The notes: generated by a model not told the origin, from the sequence alone. A DNA stretch of 64,000 nt from Sphagnum compactum (GCA_965153455.1 OZ234493.1:29316213-29380212), one strand, 5' to 3'; numbered from the stretch's first letter, positions 1 through 12,080 are shown. A program made the numbers and translations.

Positions 1-32
1 AAAGAAAGTAAAACACTTTTAAAGTTTTGAGT

Positions 33-565
33 TATTATTATTATTATTGGAATTTTATTTTAAAACACAAGATTTGACATAAAGTCGAGTATAATTCCAA
101 TTGATGATTATTATGGAATGGAAATGTTATCCGGAATCATGGACAGAAAAAAAGAAAGACAAAAAAACTGAATTCCAATGCATAACATCACCTATCACAT
201 GTATGGAATGTCCCCAAGCTATTATTATTCAGAATTTTAGAAAAAAGACACATGATCTGACATAAAATCTGGTAGAATTCCAGTTGATGATTATTATGGC
301 GTGGAAATGTAAACCAGGTAGGCAATATCTTGGACCACAAATAACTGAACTTTTCCAATGCATAATGTCACCTGTCACTTGCTGAGTTCATATTATTATT
401 GATTATTCCGAATTTGTTTTAAAACAGAGGATTTGACATAAAAAAGTCTGGTAGAATTCCAGTCGATGATTATTATGGCGTGGAAATGTTATCTAGGTAG
501 GTTGGCATCTATCTGGGACGACAGAACAACTGAAATTTTTCTCATGCATAACGTCGCCGACGTTG
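33..565. repeat. Tandem triplication (~180 bp unit) upstream of the DUF4057 gene
   Basis: Three diverged copies of one unit lie head to tail. Each begins with a TTATTATT-type run, then has GACATAAA (starting near 76, 259 and 435), an AATTCCA..GATGATTATTATGG block, and a CATGCATAA-like or ATGCATAA block near its end. The spacing of the GACATAAA landmark is about 183 and 176 bp. The array ends about 500 bp before the start codon of the downstream gene, so it sits in that gene's likely promoter. No coding potential is seen. Confidence 0.8.
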
Positions 566-1081
566 GAATGTTGTGGAATGGTAGTGTGGAATGTCCCGGG
601 GAAGCACACACTGGGCCTGACGACGGTTTGCTTTTGCTTTGCTGCAGTTGCCGTTTCGTGCGCTTCTCTTGTTGTTGTTGTTGTTGTTGTGTTGTCGCGA
701 GTCCTGGGCCGAGAAGTAAGCAAGCTGTTTGGGTTCCATCTCCGGCACAGAATTGTTTCCTGCTTCTGCTGCTGTGGGTCTCTTTGTTTTTCCGCATTTG
801 AAGATCGGAAGCAAACTGTACAGTTTGTGATTCCAAAGATACCCACTGCTGAAGAAGTGATCACCCCAAGGCAACGAGAGAAAGCCACATTTGCCTTGAC
901 CTTGGAGCAAGACATTGTCAAAAGCCTTTTCTTGGCTTGCACTCTCAGAAACACATTCTTCAAGCAAAAGAGAAGAGAAGAGAACAGAAGGGAAGAGAAC
1001 AGAAGAGAAAAAGAAACATAAAGAGAACAGAACAGAACAGAAAGAGAAAAGAAAAAGCAAGTGCAGGTAGAAGCTGTGATC
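566..1081 (+). promoter_or_regulatory. Proximal promoter and leader of the DUF4057 gene
   Basis: This stretch has no credible ORF of its own. It contains a short GTT microsatellite (about 669-690) and, just before the gene, a strongly GA-rich tract (about 965-1058, AGAAGAGAACAG-like repeats) typical of a plant 5' untranslated leader. ORFs on either strand here are low-complexity translations of these tracts. No clear TATA box was identified. Confidence 0.4.
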
Positions 1082-2182
1082 ATGTCTTCTGTTGCAAATG
1101 GGATGACGCCAAGCGGCAGGAGAGGAGCAACACCAACAGTAGGAGGAGCGACGACATTCGACCTCTTCAGTTGGTCAGAGGCTCGCCCTGCAGCAGCCCC
1201 AGTAGTAAGTATTTCTGATAGCAACAACAACAATGCCTCCTGTTTGTCTGCTGCGGCCGATCCCAGCATCCGCATGTTGCAGCAACCTGCAGGGGGAATC
1301 AGCAGCATCATATTTGGTGACCACATCTCGGCAGAAGAAGCTGATGCATTGCTCAAGAGAAGACCAGGTTCGGATTCCAAGAAAAGAGAAATGCACGGGA
1401 GTGGTGGTATTTTTTTTCCTGCTGCTGGATGTCATGGTCATGGTCATGGTGGTGATGGTGAGCCTGGCAATGGTACAACACCAGCGCTAGACAACAGAAC
1501 AAGTGTACGATACTCTCATCATCAGGCAGCTGCTGCTGGTGTCAGCCAGATCTCCTTTGGTGGGGAGAATTGTGAATCACCCAAGAAGGCAGTTTATACA
1601 GAAAACGCAAAACAGAAAGAGCTGAGTGGAACAGTGCAGACCACAGATGATCTTGCAGGGCGCCGAGTGAACTCCAATGCCAAAGCGAAAGAATTGGTGG
1701 GTAGCAATATTTTTGGTCCTCCTCCATCTCCAGGGAGACCCAAACCATGTCGAGCTTCTTTAGAGTTCAAAAGGGAAGGAGGAGGAGCACCACCACCTGA
1801 AGAAGCAGCAGCACCACCTCCTCGAAATGTCCATACGTCTGTAAAAGTCTCCAATCCTGCAGGTGGTAAATGCCAAATCTCTTTTGGTCCCAAAGATGAG
1901 TCTGATTCTTCTGTTGTTGCTCGAAAGTCGCATGATCATAAGAACGCAGAGCTTTGGGGAAATGACATCTTCAGTGAAAAAGAGAATGGTGATGCTGCTT
2001 CTGTACTAGCATCATCATCATCATCATCACACAAGAATCTCCATCACCATCATCCCAGTCAGGCAAAACTCAAGGAACTTTCTGGCAGTGATATCTTCTC
2101 TGATGACAAGCCTGTGGCTCGAGATTTTATTGGTGGAATTAGAAAACCACCTGGTGGTGGAAGCACCATTTCCCTTCACTAG
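1082..2182 (+). CDS. DUF4057 family protein (intronless, 366 aa)
   Basis: One uninterrupted frame from ATG 1082 to TAG 2180-2182. The open frame extends upstream to a GTG at 1061, but the first ATG is at 1082; a second candidate ATG is at 1103. The N-terminal block TTFDLFSWSEARP matches the conserved TADLLTWSE-like start of plant DUF4057 proteins. The rest is a series of short family repeats: GGISSIIFGD..EEADALLKRRP, GVSQISFGGEN, KAKELVGSNIFG, GGKCQISFGP and KLKELSGSDIFSDD. It ends KPPGGGSTISLH, like the family C terminus. Poly-Ser, His and Pro tracts separate the repeats, so much of the protein is probably disordered. No signal peptide or membrane segment is seen. The molecular function of the family is not established. 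Absence of introns is worth noting, since many plant homologues are thought to be split. Confidence 0.88.
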   Translation: MSSVANGMTPSGRRGATPTVGGATTFDLFSWSEARPAAAPVVSISDSNNNNASCLSAAADPSIRMLQQPAGGISSIIFGDHISAEEADALLKRRPGSDSKKREMHGSGGIFFPAAGCHGHGHGGDGEPGNGTTPALDNRTSVRYSHHQAAAAGVSQISFGGENCESPKKAVYTENAKQKELSGTVQTTDDLAGRRVNSNAKAKELVGSNIFGPPPSPGRPKPCRASLEFKREGGGAPPPEEAAAPPPRNVHTSVKVSNPAGGKCQISFGPKDESDSSVVARKSHDHKNAELWGNDIFSEKENGDAASVLASSSSSSHKNLHHHHPSQAKLKELSGSDIFSDDKPVARDFIGGIRKPPGGGSTISLH

Positions 2183-3388
2183 ATAGATTGCCCCAAATGC
2201 TCATCTTCTGCAATTGACTGCTTCAATTAGGGGTTTGCAGGAAAAACTCATCTTCTCCTCCTCCTCATCTTCTGCTCATTTTACAAGGTTATGATGAAAT
2301 GGGTTTTTGTGATGCAAAGCTTATGGTCCAGTGTTGCTTCATGGTGCCCCTCAACTCATGGGTAGCTTTGTGGAGAGAGATGGGGAAAAGGCAAAGCCCA
2401 AACAGTGTTATCCCATTACCCCATTTTGGAGTAAAAGTTTTTTTGTGTTCTTTTTTTGGCAACAAAATGTTACAACAAAATATTGTTGTGTCTGACATTT
2501 TGCAGAGGTGATGAAGAAGGGCTGCTGGCTGCATCATATCACAATGCTTGCTGGCTGTTTCATCATGTCGGTGACCCTACTTTGATTTTGGTTTTAGGTA
2601 CGAGAAGCTTCTGTGATGATTGTTCATCCTAAATAATTTCTGCCTGTTCTAGATGATGGCATTCTGAGTGTTTGGGCGGGTCAGACATATTGCAAACGCA
2701 AACAGAGCATGCTGGCAATCTGCAACTCTCTCTCCCCCTCCTGCATAACTTCTCTGCTTTCTTGGCATTTCCTTCCCTCAAAATTGCTCTTCCAGTGTTA
2801 CAGTTCTCAATTCAGCTATTGTGTCAGGTTTGAGAGGAGACATCAGGAGCCAATGCCAATTGATACCACAGATTTTGCGAGGCAATGCATGGCCATGCCA
2901 GTGGGAATGATGCTTCATTGCAATTACCTATTGTCATTTGTTGCACTACGATTCTACAAGCAGTTGGAGGTATTCTGAATTCAAGCATCACATAGAGGTA
3001 GGATCCCACTCTAGCTGAAGCATTGAAGAATACTCCCAATGTCACCAGTAGTGACAAAAATGGTTCCAATGGCAACATGAGGGACAATATGATTGTGCAT
3101 TTCACACAGAAAAGAAATGTGAAGGCTGATGGGTTGCGTGAAAAGAAGGCTGGCAAGAAATGTGAAGACTTGGCAATATGAGAAGGCAATCAGAGTATTT
3201 CCATCAAGTGCAGCAGCAGCTGATGGAAAAGCTCCATTGCCATTAGCAAGAAGTTTAGGGGAAAGAGATTGTGCAAGTCCTGGCCTCAATTTCCACAATT
3301 GAGGAAATTGTCTCTGTAGATGATACATATGATTTGTGATCAGATTGTGAACATAGCAATGCTACATTCTCCTCTAAATTGTTGATGA
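2183..3388. other. 3' flank of the DUF4057 gene, no further gene seen
   Basis: The first few hundred bases probably contain the 3' untranslated region. The remainder has only short ORFs without recognisable motifs or codon structure. I see no RNA gene or repeat of note. Confidence 0.4.
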
Positions 3389-3396
3389 GTAAAAAA

Positions 3397-3611
3397 CCAG
3401 TGTTGGGTGGTTCTTGGTTAACCTCGGGTTGGCCCCCAGTTCCAATCTTTTTTCCCAAAAAAAAAATTGTTTTCAAAAACTCTAGTTTTGGTTCTAGAAC
3501 TGGTTTTGGTTCCAAAACCGGATCCAAAATTGGATCCAGTTATGGCCGGTTTTTACTAACTAGAATTCGAATCGGTGGTTCTAACCAGCCAAATTGGGTA
3601 ACCGCCCACCA
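3397..3611. mobile_element. Short MITE-like element, hAT-type left end
   Basis: The left end CCAGTGTTGGGTGGTT resembles hAT-type termini (CAGTGTTGGG). The right end reads AACCGCCCACCA, an imperfect inverted match. Flanks GTAAAAAA (3389-3396) and GTAAAACA (3612-3619) form a 7/8 matching 8 bp target duplication, as expected for hAT insertion. The interior is rich in GGTTCTAGAACTGGTT-like short palindromes. Related ends occur near 29206, 31457, 41782 and 61307. The 78-codon ORF covering it is only the repeat. Confidence 0.5.
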
Positions 3612-3619
3612 GTAAAACA

Positions 3620-6571
3620 TTTTTAATTTTATTTTTTGTTGCAATTAGAACTACAATTGCAAGATTCCACAATTTATATCATTGGTAAAGTGTAATAGCA
3701 TTTCCATTAATAGCTATAAACTAGAAAATTTGGATGAAATACAACAGTCAAATTAAATGAATCCAATGGAAAAAACTGCCTTGCGCTTGAAACATGGCCT
3801 TGGAAAAAGGCTTGGAAGAGCATAATAAATAAGAAATGACTATTTGTCACTGTTTTTTTAATCAACCAACCATATAACGATTGGCCCAAATGATAATATT
3901 TAAATAATTTCTAACTTTATTTTGTCCAATTCTTCTTGTTTAGGGGTGAGGAGGCTGAGGATTTTTTAAAAATATTTTGGATGTGAATAAAATCCTAATT
4001 GACCCTCAATTTTAAGGGGTGTGAGTGGAGATGTGGTAAAATGCGTCTCTACCCACTCCCGCTATTTGGGTCCCTCCCAATGTTTACCACATCCAACATA
4101 CAATGTTAATTGTTTCTTTATCCCCACCGATAAGCATGAAAAATTGAACACTATAAATTGAGAGTCTACTTAAACACCTACCACCACCTCTGAGGCCAAT
4201 CATATGGCCTAACAATCAAAATAGTCATTTTCTTGTATTGGCCCTTTCAAAGTTATTGTATGTGTGCATATTTAGAGATTCAAACTCAATTTTACAATAT
4301 TAAAGATTGTACTTTAATTATCAAATTAAAAGTAGTCATTCTCTTTTACTAGTCACTTGGGCTTCGCACTAGTTGCTCCACACTACCAATGGAGATCAAA
4401 CCAACATAAGGTAAAAAATATTGATATATTTTCATTGGTTCATTGAATCCTAAAATATAAAGAAAAATCATAATTATATAGATTATTTCATGAAATAATT
4501 TTCACTTCTATTAATATAAAATTTAAATATCAATTTATTAATTTGTTCATTTACAAGTGGTGAGAAGGATATTTGTAAGGCAGGTGTCCAATTTGCAATT
4601 CCAATCTTTTAACATCAACCAATACTCACAATGTTTATTTATGACGTTAGAAATCGCGTCATGACAATTTGTGTTTATTCAACATGATCTTATGAATTTT
4701 TTTTATTATGTCAATGATTATTTTATTTTATTTGGATAATGTGATGACAATTTTTTATTAACAATGTCTATTCATGATGGTTTCTTGTTGTCATGAGAAT
4801 TTTTGTGCATATTGTGGGTTGTGTGATATTCATGTTGCACTTCATAATTGTTGTTTTTGTGTTACTTAATTGTTTTTGCAAAATATATATTTTGTTATGC
4901 AATGTGATGTGACTTAAATTGAATTCAAATATGTGTGAAAAGGACAAAAACATTCAATTTTCGCATGTGATGATAAGAAAAGACAAATACAAAAGGGTTT
5001 TGGTGTGGAATCATGTTTTAGAATTGTTGTCATCCAAATGGACAAATTATGAAATTTAGAGTTGTTTCCCCTACTAAATCAGTTCTAATGAATCATTGTC
5101 ATGGGAATTTCAAAATCACTATATAAGTCTATATTTTGAGGTTCAAACTTAGTTTCACAATGTTTAAAGATTATACTTGCATCCACAATCTTGTGTACGT
5201 GCCATTTTACGGCTACCATAACAAATGCCCCAAAGCAAACTTTTGGTGAAAATGGAAGAATTGTGGCTAGGCTTGTCGATAGACCTCCTCATACACGGCT
5301 CGCCATCATAGCTCAAATGTCTTTTAACACGATAAGTGCTTGATCAACCTTCATTAGGACCCGTGTTGTTGCCTTGGTTGAGCACTAATCCCTCAATACT
5401 ATAGTATTTTATCTTGTTCAACACTGAAGTGCTGATCTGTTATTTTATTTTAAAAAAATTGACTTTGACAATAAAAATGATATTTTTCCAAATTTTGGGC
5501 TTGATATCATATTAAAATTGTAAATATTGACCAATGACTTATCATTGCACTTAATGTACATCAAATGATGTCATGAAATCATACATAGTGGACAAGTTCT
5601 TCTCATCCTCGCCATTCTTAATAGAAATCATTGGGGATTCGGATTCCAATTAAATCAAAACTTAAGTGATCTTCTCCTCATAATTCTTAATAGCAATCAT
5701 TTGGAATTCCAATTAAATAAAAACTTAAATGATACGTAATATACAGTGAAGTGTTGTTAAGCATAAGTAGATACTAAGGAAGATTTTTTTTTTTAACTGA
5801 TTATTCTAAATACAATTTACATAGGTTATAATAACTTCAACAGCTTTGGCACAACTTATGTTATTAGTAAAAGTGTTCAAATTTTCAAATATGCTTTTGT
5901 GAAGGAAAATTGTGAAATGTTGATAAACATTCTATTTTGGACGTGGAGTTTTCAATTTTAATTAATTGTTTGAGAAATATGTGTCAAATTTGCCCTTGTA
6001 GTGCTCATCTCAAGTTCACAAATTTTTTGTGTGCATCCATCCACTGGAGTTTTTGCCATTTTGCAGATTCTTACTTACACAATGACACAGTTCCTCTACT
6101 TATGTGATTGTGATTGCAAATGGAGGTCACAGTGCATGTTACTTCATCAAACATTCACCATCTCTCAACTTAACAGCCTATGCGGCTTGAAACTGCAAAA
6201 ACTATTGTACATTCAATTACAACTGCAAAATTTTGTAGCAGATTTTTTTCCCCTACATCATCATCATCGTCATGGCCTTTGCTACTTGTTTCCTATTGAT
6301 CAAAGGCAAGAAAGAATCAAAACCTACAAAAGGAGAAGAAAAAAAATTCTACCATCTTTTGAAGTAATGATCTTGTACTCCAAGGAGACCTGCTCTCCTA
6401 TGTAAAGCAAAAGCCCACTAGATACAGACTTGATAAATTGGCAATTGTCTGAGTGGCATGCAGACATTTTGCCATCAAAGCAAGTGAGCTAGAGTTGGTT
6501 GTATTACAGCTGTTGCCTAAGAAGGAGGAATATTCAAAATCCTTACTTGTGGAACCTCCTCTGTAATTCTT
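3620..6571. other. AT-rich intergenic DNA between DUF4057 and CIPK genes
   Basis: No gene recognised. A block starting GAGATTCAAACTCAATTTT near 4272 recurs diverged near 5138 (GAGGTTCAAACTTAGTTTC) in direct orientation. A ~70 bp tandem duplication lies at about 5600-5735 (GAATTCCAATTAAAT-type units). ORF 6001-6405 is His/Leu-rich without family motifs and probably lies in or near the CIPK 3' region. Confidence 0.4.
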
Positions 6572-9500
6572 CTACTTCACTGATGTTGTGTCCACTTCTT
6601 CTGCTTTCCAGACTATGTCTTTTAGGCCCTTTGACAAGTTCTTGTAAAACTGCAACCATGAGAGTAATTCAATGAATACACTACTCAGCCTATTGATCAC
6701 AACATAGCAGCAGCAGCAGTTATCATAGTTTAATTGGCTATTGGTTAAACAAAACTATCTGAGTATTGTTCAATAAATAAATAAATCAGCCTTCATATAC
6801 CATAGAGTATGATTAGTTTAAGATGAATTAAAAGAAATTTAACAGGGGAAAAATTCCAAGGAATAAGTTGGGTTAGCTACTACCATAAAGAAAGTTTGAC
6901 ACATATCAAACTCAGGTCACACAAAACTGTCTCTTATGCTAACCAATAACACCACCCACTGCATAGTTTCTCAGTCCAACTTAATGGTGGGCTTAGTAAT
7001 AGTATCCTTTTCAACTTGAGGAAAGATCTGGCTCTGACATCACTAAGTAGTTCATGTAGAAACAAGGGCATATAAGTGAGATACTTACATTATGGTACTC
7101 AATGGTGTCACCATTGTCCTTTGACATCTCAACCATAAATAGAGATGGTGCAACTCTAAATACCTGCAGTCCAAGAAGGGAAAGTTGATTAGATACTCCA
7201 AAAGGACAAAAAGAACTCAAGTCAGACTTCTCCAGCAGAGAAACTGATTGAACAATAAATTGTACAAACCACTGGCATGTGGGGGATGGGGTATGCCAGT
7301 GGTGAAGGTGCACAAACTGGGATTCTATATTTGCTACCATTCAGAAATCCAGAAAAAAACAGAACCCACCTGTGTGGAGACCGACAGTTGTCCCTTTCGA
7401 CCCTGTTTACCGCCTCGAAGTTTTATATTATGATTTTGTACATGTACATTGAAGCCAAGGGGCCTTGCGGCTTCCTCAATGGTGCTCACTATCTCCTTAG
7501 CAGACTTCTTGCTTGTGAAGCGCACCTCTCCCTTCTCTGAATCCTGTGGCACACAGGATAATACTTGTTACAATTCTGGAACTCTTTCCACAAGTGAGCA
7601 TTTCATATTACTCATTCTGGAGTTGAAAATAGTACTGGAAACCTCTGGGTGAAATACACTAAAGAGAAATGAACAATTGATCCACTTGAAAATGAGAAAT
7701 TGAAGGAGTTTCCAGCCATACCTGTGGTTCCTCAAATAGGCCAGATAGATTCAGTCCAGATGAAAGGGAGATGAGCTCAAATGCATTCATTGTTGCAGGC
7801 TTCATCTCTTTATTCTCCATCACCAGAAATTCCTGGAGTTTGTTAAAGGAAAATGAATGAGTAATTTAAAGTTTCCAAAACCCAAACATCAGGACTTTCC
7901 ATTTATATTCAATAGCAAAGCATATCACAATAACCACCTAACCCTTCTGAATATCAAAAGCACTGACAACTGATGTGTAATTTTGCAGATCAGAAAAGAC
8001 AGCTGAGAGAGAGCTTGAGACTTACTGATGATCCATTAAATACTGCTTGGATATCCTCAAGGGTGACATTCTCCTTCTCTTTGTATTGTGCTGGTTTGTA
8101 GCCCTTCCTGAACCATTCATTTTTGTAGATCTGTGCTGCAGTGAAACGCTGTTACACCCACAAACAATCATGTTCAAAACCAAGTTCCAGAAAGTTTTAA
8201 AATCTGAGGAGAACACCTACCTATTTTTTAAAAGTAACATTATATATATAATAAGATGCAGGCTGAATTTACCTTTCTCAATTTCAGGCCTTTTCCTACA
8301 CATGACATGCTCCTAGTTCTGTTTTCTGCTCTCCACATCTTACACTACATTTCCAGCTTTGAAGACATAACAGAGAGTCCTGAAACTTACTGTTTTTGCA
8401 TTTGGGTCCAAGACTTTGAACAACAGTCTTTTTGCACCTGCTGAGAACCAGGGTGGGCAAGTGAACTCTGCCCTGTATATCTGCAAGTATCACAGAGGAA
8501 TTCTCAGAATACTACTCTTCACTCTGGATTTTCACACATGCATTCCTCTTGTCATAAGATATTCTTACACAGGGCTATGGCCACTGCAACAAAAGGCTTG
8601 TAATGGCAAGGAGTTACAGTTGGTGGAAAATTTCTTACCTTTCTATACAAGTTCAAGAGGTTTGGTTCATCAAAAGGCAAATAGCCGGCCATAAGGACAA
8701 AGAGTATGACACCACATGACCATAGATCTGCAGTTGCCCCATGATAGCCTTTATCAACAATCACCTGCACACAACCAGATACTGCATTTTCAGCACACAT
8801 AGGCTAGTGCCAAGCCTACTCTTTTTGTCTGGAGCCATGAATTTTCTCTCCTACTTTCTCTCAAAGTGGTGGCTTTGGGAGTTATACCTCTGGGGCAACA
8901 TAATTTGGAGTTCCACAAGTGGTGTGCAACAGGCCATCCTCCTGCAAACAAACCTTACTGTCAAAGAGAGTACAAATTGTAAACACTGCACCTGGCATCC
9001 CTAGAAGGGCAAATGCAGTAATTATTGGATGGGTATACTACTGAAGGGTATACATTCAAACAATCAGAAGACACAAAATAAAGGGAGGAAGAAAAGACAC
9101 CCAACAACCAGAATGCACGTGTAGGGGTTGATATAATGCAGATAATACATACCCTCAATTGCTGTGGTAAGGCACTCAGCCCAAAGTCTGAAATTTTCAA
9201 ATTCCCAGCACTGTCAAGGAGCAAATTCTCCGGCTGTCAAAGCAGAGGAAAACAAGAGACTTATAACATTAGAACAGAGATGACGGGGGCCAGGGTAGAA
9301 TTGTCATTTGCTAGTGCAGAGGCCAATGCAGATTACTTGCATACTGTTAAGGGAAAAAAAAACAAAAAAAAACTCAATTGCACAAACTTTAAGGATGCCA
9401 ACAGAGCTGTGTGTAGCACACACCTTGAGATCTCTGTGGTACACTCCACGACTATGGCAATAGTCAACAGCATCTATAAGCTGTTGAAAATATTTCCTTG

Positions 9501-10521
9501 CTTGATCCTCTTTGAGCCGTCCTTGGTGAACCTAACCAACCACCATAAAAATATTTGTTGCTGATCAGCACTTGATGATCCACATATCAAGAGTCATGAC
9601 ATTAGAAAGTACTCCATTTCTTCAACCCAACTGCAAGAATGAACTGCTGTCTATTCACATATCAGAAGGAAGGGGGCTCACAATTCTGCCAAAGAGCTCG
9701 CCACCTTTTGCATACTCCATGACAATGTAGATTTTTGTCTTGCTTGCCATCACCTGCCAGATGCAAATTATCACACAAAGCTTCCGTGTCAAATACCTTT
9801 CCAAAACCAAAGTTGGGACACACAGTGAATCGACTGCAGTTCACACCCAAGTTGCTCTGAAGCTTCCGATTGAATTGATTCGACAGTCTTTCTTTTAACA
9901 AAGGCAAGTTACCAGCAGCACTTCCCAAAGCTGCACACCATAGGCCTTGAGAAACATCATGGGTGGGGTGCTTGACCAGCTTCATTGTAGAAACACGATG
10001 GTTCATGATGGGGTGCAACATGGGTTGAACTGCATTTTCTAGGACCGAACTGTGAAGAGCTTGTGTAAAAACCCTCAGATAGAACAGTAGCTTACCTCTA
10101 GAAGCTGCACGATGTTGGGGTGTTTGACCCGCTTCATTGTAGAAATTTCTCGTTTGATCTGTCCAAAAATACAAAAAAACAAACGCCATTTCAGTCATAT
10201 AGTCAAATTTGCTCCAAATGCACAGCCAAAAAAAAAAACGCTACCTATAAACACTCCTGTTCTTGGTCGCTTTGAATCCAAAGCATAACAGGATGGAATC
10301 TGTTTTCAGAAAAGCAGAGAGAGAGAGAGCCAGGTAAGGCGCGCTACCTGGTCGACCATTTTGTGCTTGAGGATCTTCTCCTTGTCGATGACTTTGATGG
10401 CCACGCTTTCACCAGTCTCCTTGTTCTTGGCGATCTTCACCTTGGCAAAAGTGCCTTCTCCAAGAGTATTACCGAGCTCGTATTTCCCGACCCGCGTGCG
10501 CGGGCTGCTTGTTAGCTCCAT
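6572..10521 (-). CDS. CIPK: CBL-interacting protein kinase (CIPK/SnRK3), 13 exons, 442 aa
   Basis: Serine/threonine kinase that is activated by Ca2+-loaded calcineurin B-like proteins and phosphorylates targets such as ion transporters. Exons (minus): 10521-10348, 10158-10096, 9753-9682, 9531-9424, 9233-9153, 8941-8888, 8764-8639, 8480-8391, 8148-8026, 7832-7722, 7543-7370, 7163-7089, 6649-6572 (TAG). All introns start GT and end AG and all are phase 0. Residues visible: Gly-rich loop GEGTFAKV (21-28), ATP lysine K43, HRDLKPEN (135-142), DFG (155-157), activation-loop Thr173/174, APE (182-184). The CBL-binding NAF motif ([20 protein letters not shown]) has N313-F315. A C-terminal PPI-like domain follows ([23 protein letters not shown]). 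Length is typical of the family. Exon structure and motifs such as [11 protein letters not shown] place it with intron-rich CIPK3/9/23-like kinases; exact orthology needs a tree. No defect seen. Confidence 0.96.
9964..9994 (-). repeat. Decayed duplicate of CIPK exon 2 within intron 2
   Basis: Read on the minus strand this segment gives TTTCTACAATGAAGC.GGTCAA.CACCCCA, matching exon 2 (10146-10116) with only a few changes. It would translate to [10 protein letters not shown] against [10 protein letters not shown]. It lies 152 bp away in the same orientation. No usable acceptor AG or donor GT borders it in a CIPK-compatible position, so it looks like an exon relic rather than an alternative exon. 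Confidence 0.7.
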
Positions 10522-11780
10522 GGCTGACTTACAGTCTACAGCCCCTGTGGAATGGATTGGTACCTTCTTTTTTCTGTCTGCCTTTCGCTGTGTCGCTCCC
10601 TCCTTTCTCTCTCTCTTACCTTACTTTCACCTTCCTGAGGATTGCGCTCGCTTGATGAGCTCTCTCTTTCTCTCCGCTTCCATATCTCAGCCCTGCTACA
10701 GCATTTCGCAACTTGTCAATAGCTGCTGCTGCTACTACATATTCTACTAAGGCAACACATCGGATCACACTGCACCGAAGAAGATCCATCTTCTTTTTGC
10801 TTGTTCTTCAACAACCGACGAAAGACATCAGGAAGAAGTACAAGGCTCATTATCAAGGTTTTCTACGACAAGAAGAAAGAAGACCAAGACCAAGACGGAA
10901 GAAGACAAGATACTAAGAAGAGCAAGCCGCTACCTGCTTCTTCAAGGAGGATTCCACTCATGCTTTCAAAGTGAAGAGGCAATAACATCGTCCAGGTAAG
11001 CAATCTCGTTCACTCATTGCCACGCTCCCGTTAAACACAGGTAGAAATCTGCTTCTCTACCAGATCGCCTTCCGCTCTCCAACCTCAAAGCCTGTATCTG
11101 TGTTTCTGTATGTCTCTCTCGCGCTCTCCAACAATCACGCGCAGAGCCAGGCCGTCCTTAGACGAAATTCCTTTTTGCTTATCAATGAGGACACTAACAG
11201 CAGGACAATGGACGAGAGAAGGTTGCTCAACGACAAAAAAAGAGAGCAGAGCGGATCGCTTCTTGTACTCTCGAGTACAAGAAAGCTACCGTCGGACGAA
11301 ATCCTGAAACCGCCGCTTCAAACTTGAAGCAAATGGCAGAAGAAAGAAATTGCGACAAATTACGCGTAAAATGAAAACACAAAACAGCTGTAAACAATAA
11401 AAGCGATTTACGACGCGGAACGAATCTCCGTATCTTTCTCGCAATAAAATAGCCGCAAAGATCCGAGAAGCAACGAACGAGAGAGAACAAAGAGGGGGCG
11501 GTGTTGCTGCTGCTGCAGAAGAGCCTTGCTTGCGGCAGGTGGCGCGCAGAGAGAGAGCGAGAGAGAGGAAGCGACTGGTTGCAGAGAAAACAGCGGCTGC
11601 TTCTGCGTTATAAAAGGCTGGCAAACCAAAGCTGGCAACAATTGGAAACCGAGGCGGGTGACCCGACCAAACTGAGGGATCGCGTTTCCGGCTCCTCGTG
11701 CTGATTCCGTCATTCTCTGAACACTCTGTTTCTCTCTCTCACTCTCTCTCTCTCTCGCGAGCTTGGAGCCTTTTGACAAA
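10522..11780 (-). promoter_or_regulatory. CIPK upstream region, possible divergent promoter
   Basis: GC-richer than the surrounding intergenic DNA, with CT/GA-rich tracts and no credible protein gene. CT-rich blocks at 10600-10680 (GA-rich in CIPK orientation) fit a CIPK 5' leader. Separately, TATAAAAGG at 11609-11617 points rightward, away from CIPK, and is followed by a CT-rich tract (11728-11758) like a plant leader, yet no ORF follows on the plus strand. Either a divergent noncoding transcript or chance is possible. Confidence 0.35.
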
Positions 11781-11807
11781 TACTTCGTAGTCTACGCGAT
11801 TCGTAGA

Positions 11808-12080
11808 CCTTGAGAGGTGTATTTTGATAGTGCATTTAATGGTCTACTTTGACTTTGTTGTATAGACTTGGTATCATACTTGGGGTGGGGGATGTATTGA
11901 ATGGTTTACTTTGGTTTTGTTGTTGTAGACTTGGTATTATACGTGGGGGGTGGGGGGTGGGGTGTGTATTTACTTAATGGTCTACTTGATTTATTTATTC
12001 CTATCTACTTAGTGTATTTCATAGTCTACTTTGAGTTTTCTTTTTTCTTTTGTAGATGTGGTATTATTGCATAGTGTGAT
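11808..12080. repeat. Degenerate ~85-100 bp tandem repeat
   Basis: Three diverged units share AATGGTCTACTTTG, then TGTAGACTTGGTATTATAC and a G-rich tail (GGGGTGGGG). They begin near 11820, 11897 and 11970. Noncoding. Confidence 0.6.

Noticed and set aside
493-1380. Long minus-strand ORF opposite the DUF4057 leader and 5' end (295 codons)
   Set aside because: Its protein is low-complexity Ser/Leu/Thr sequence produced by the complement of the GA- and GTT-rich leader and the real gene.
6001-6405. 134-codon plus-strand ORF
   Set aside because: No recognisable domain, irregular composition, and antisense to the likely CIPK 3' flank.
9662-10198. 178-codon minus-strand ORF within the CIPK locus
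   Set aside because: It is an accidental read-through of exon 2, intron 2 and exon 3. The real exons have proper splice sites and a different frame in part.
11408-11779. Overlapping ORFs upstream of CIPK on both strands
   Set aside because: GC-rich and CT/GA-rich promoter-like sequence with no domain motifs; several frames are open at once, which signals composition rather than coding.
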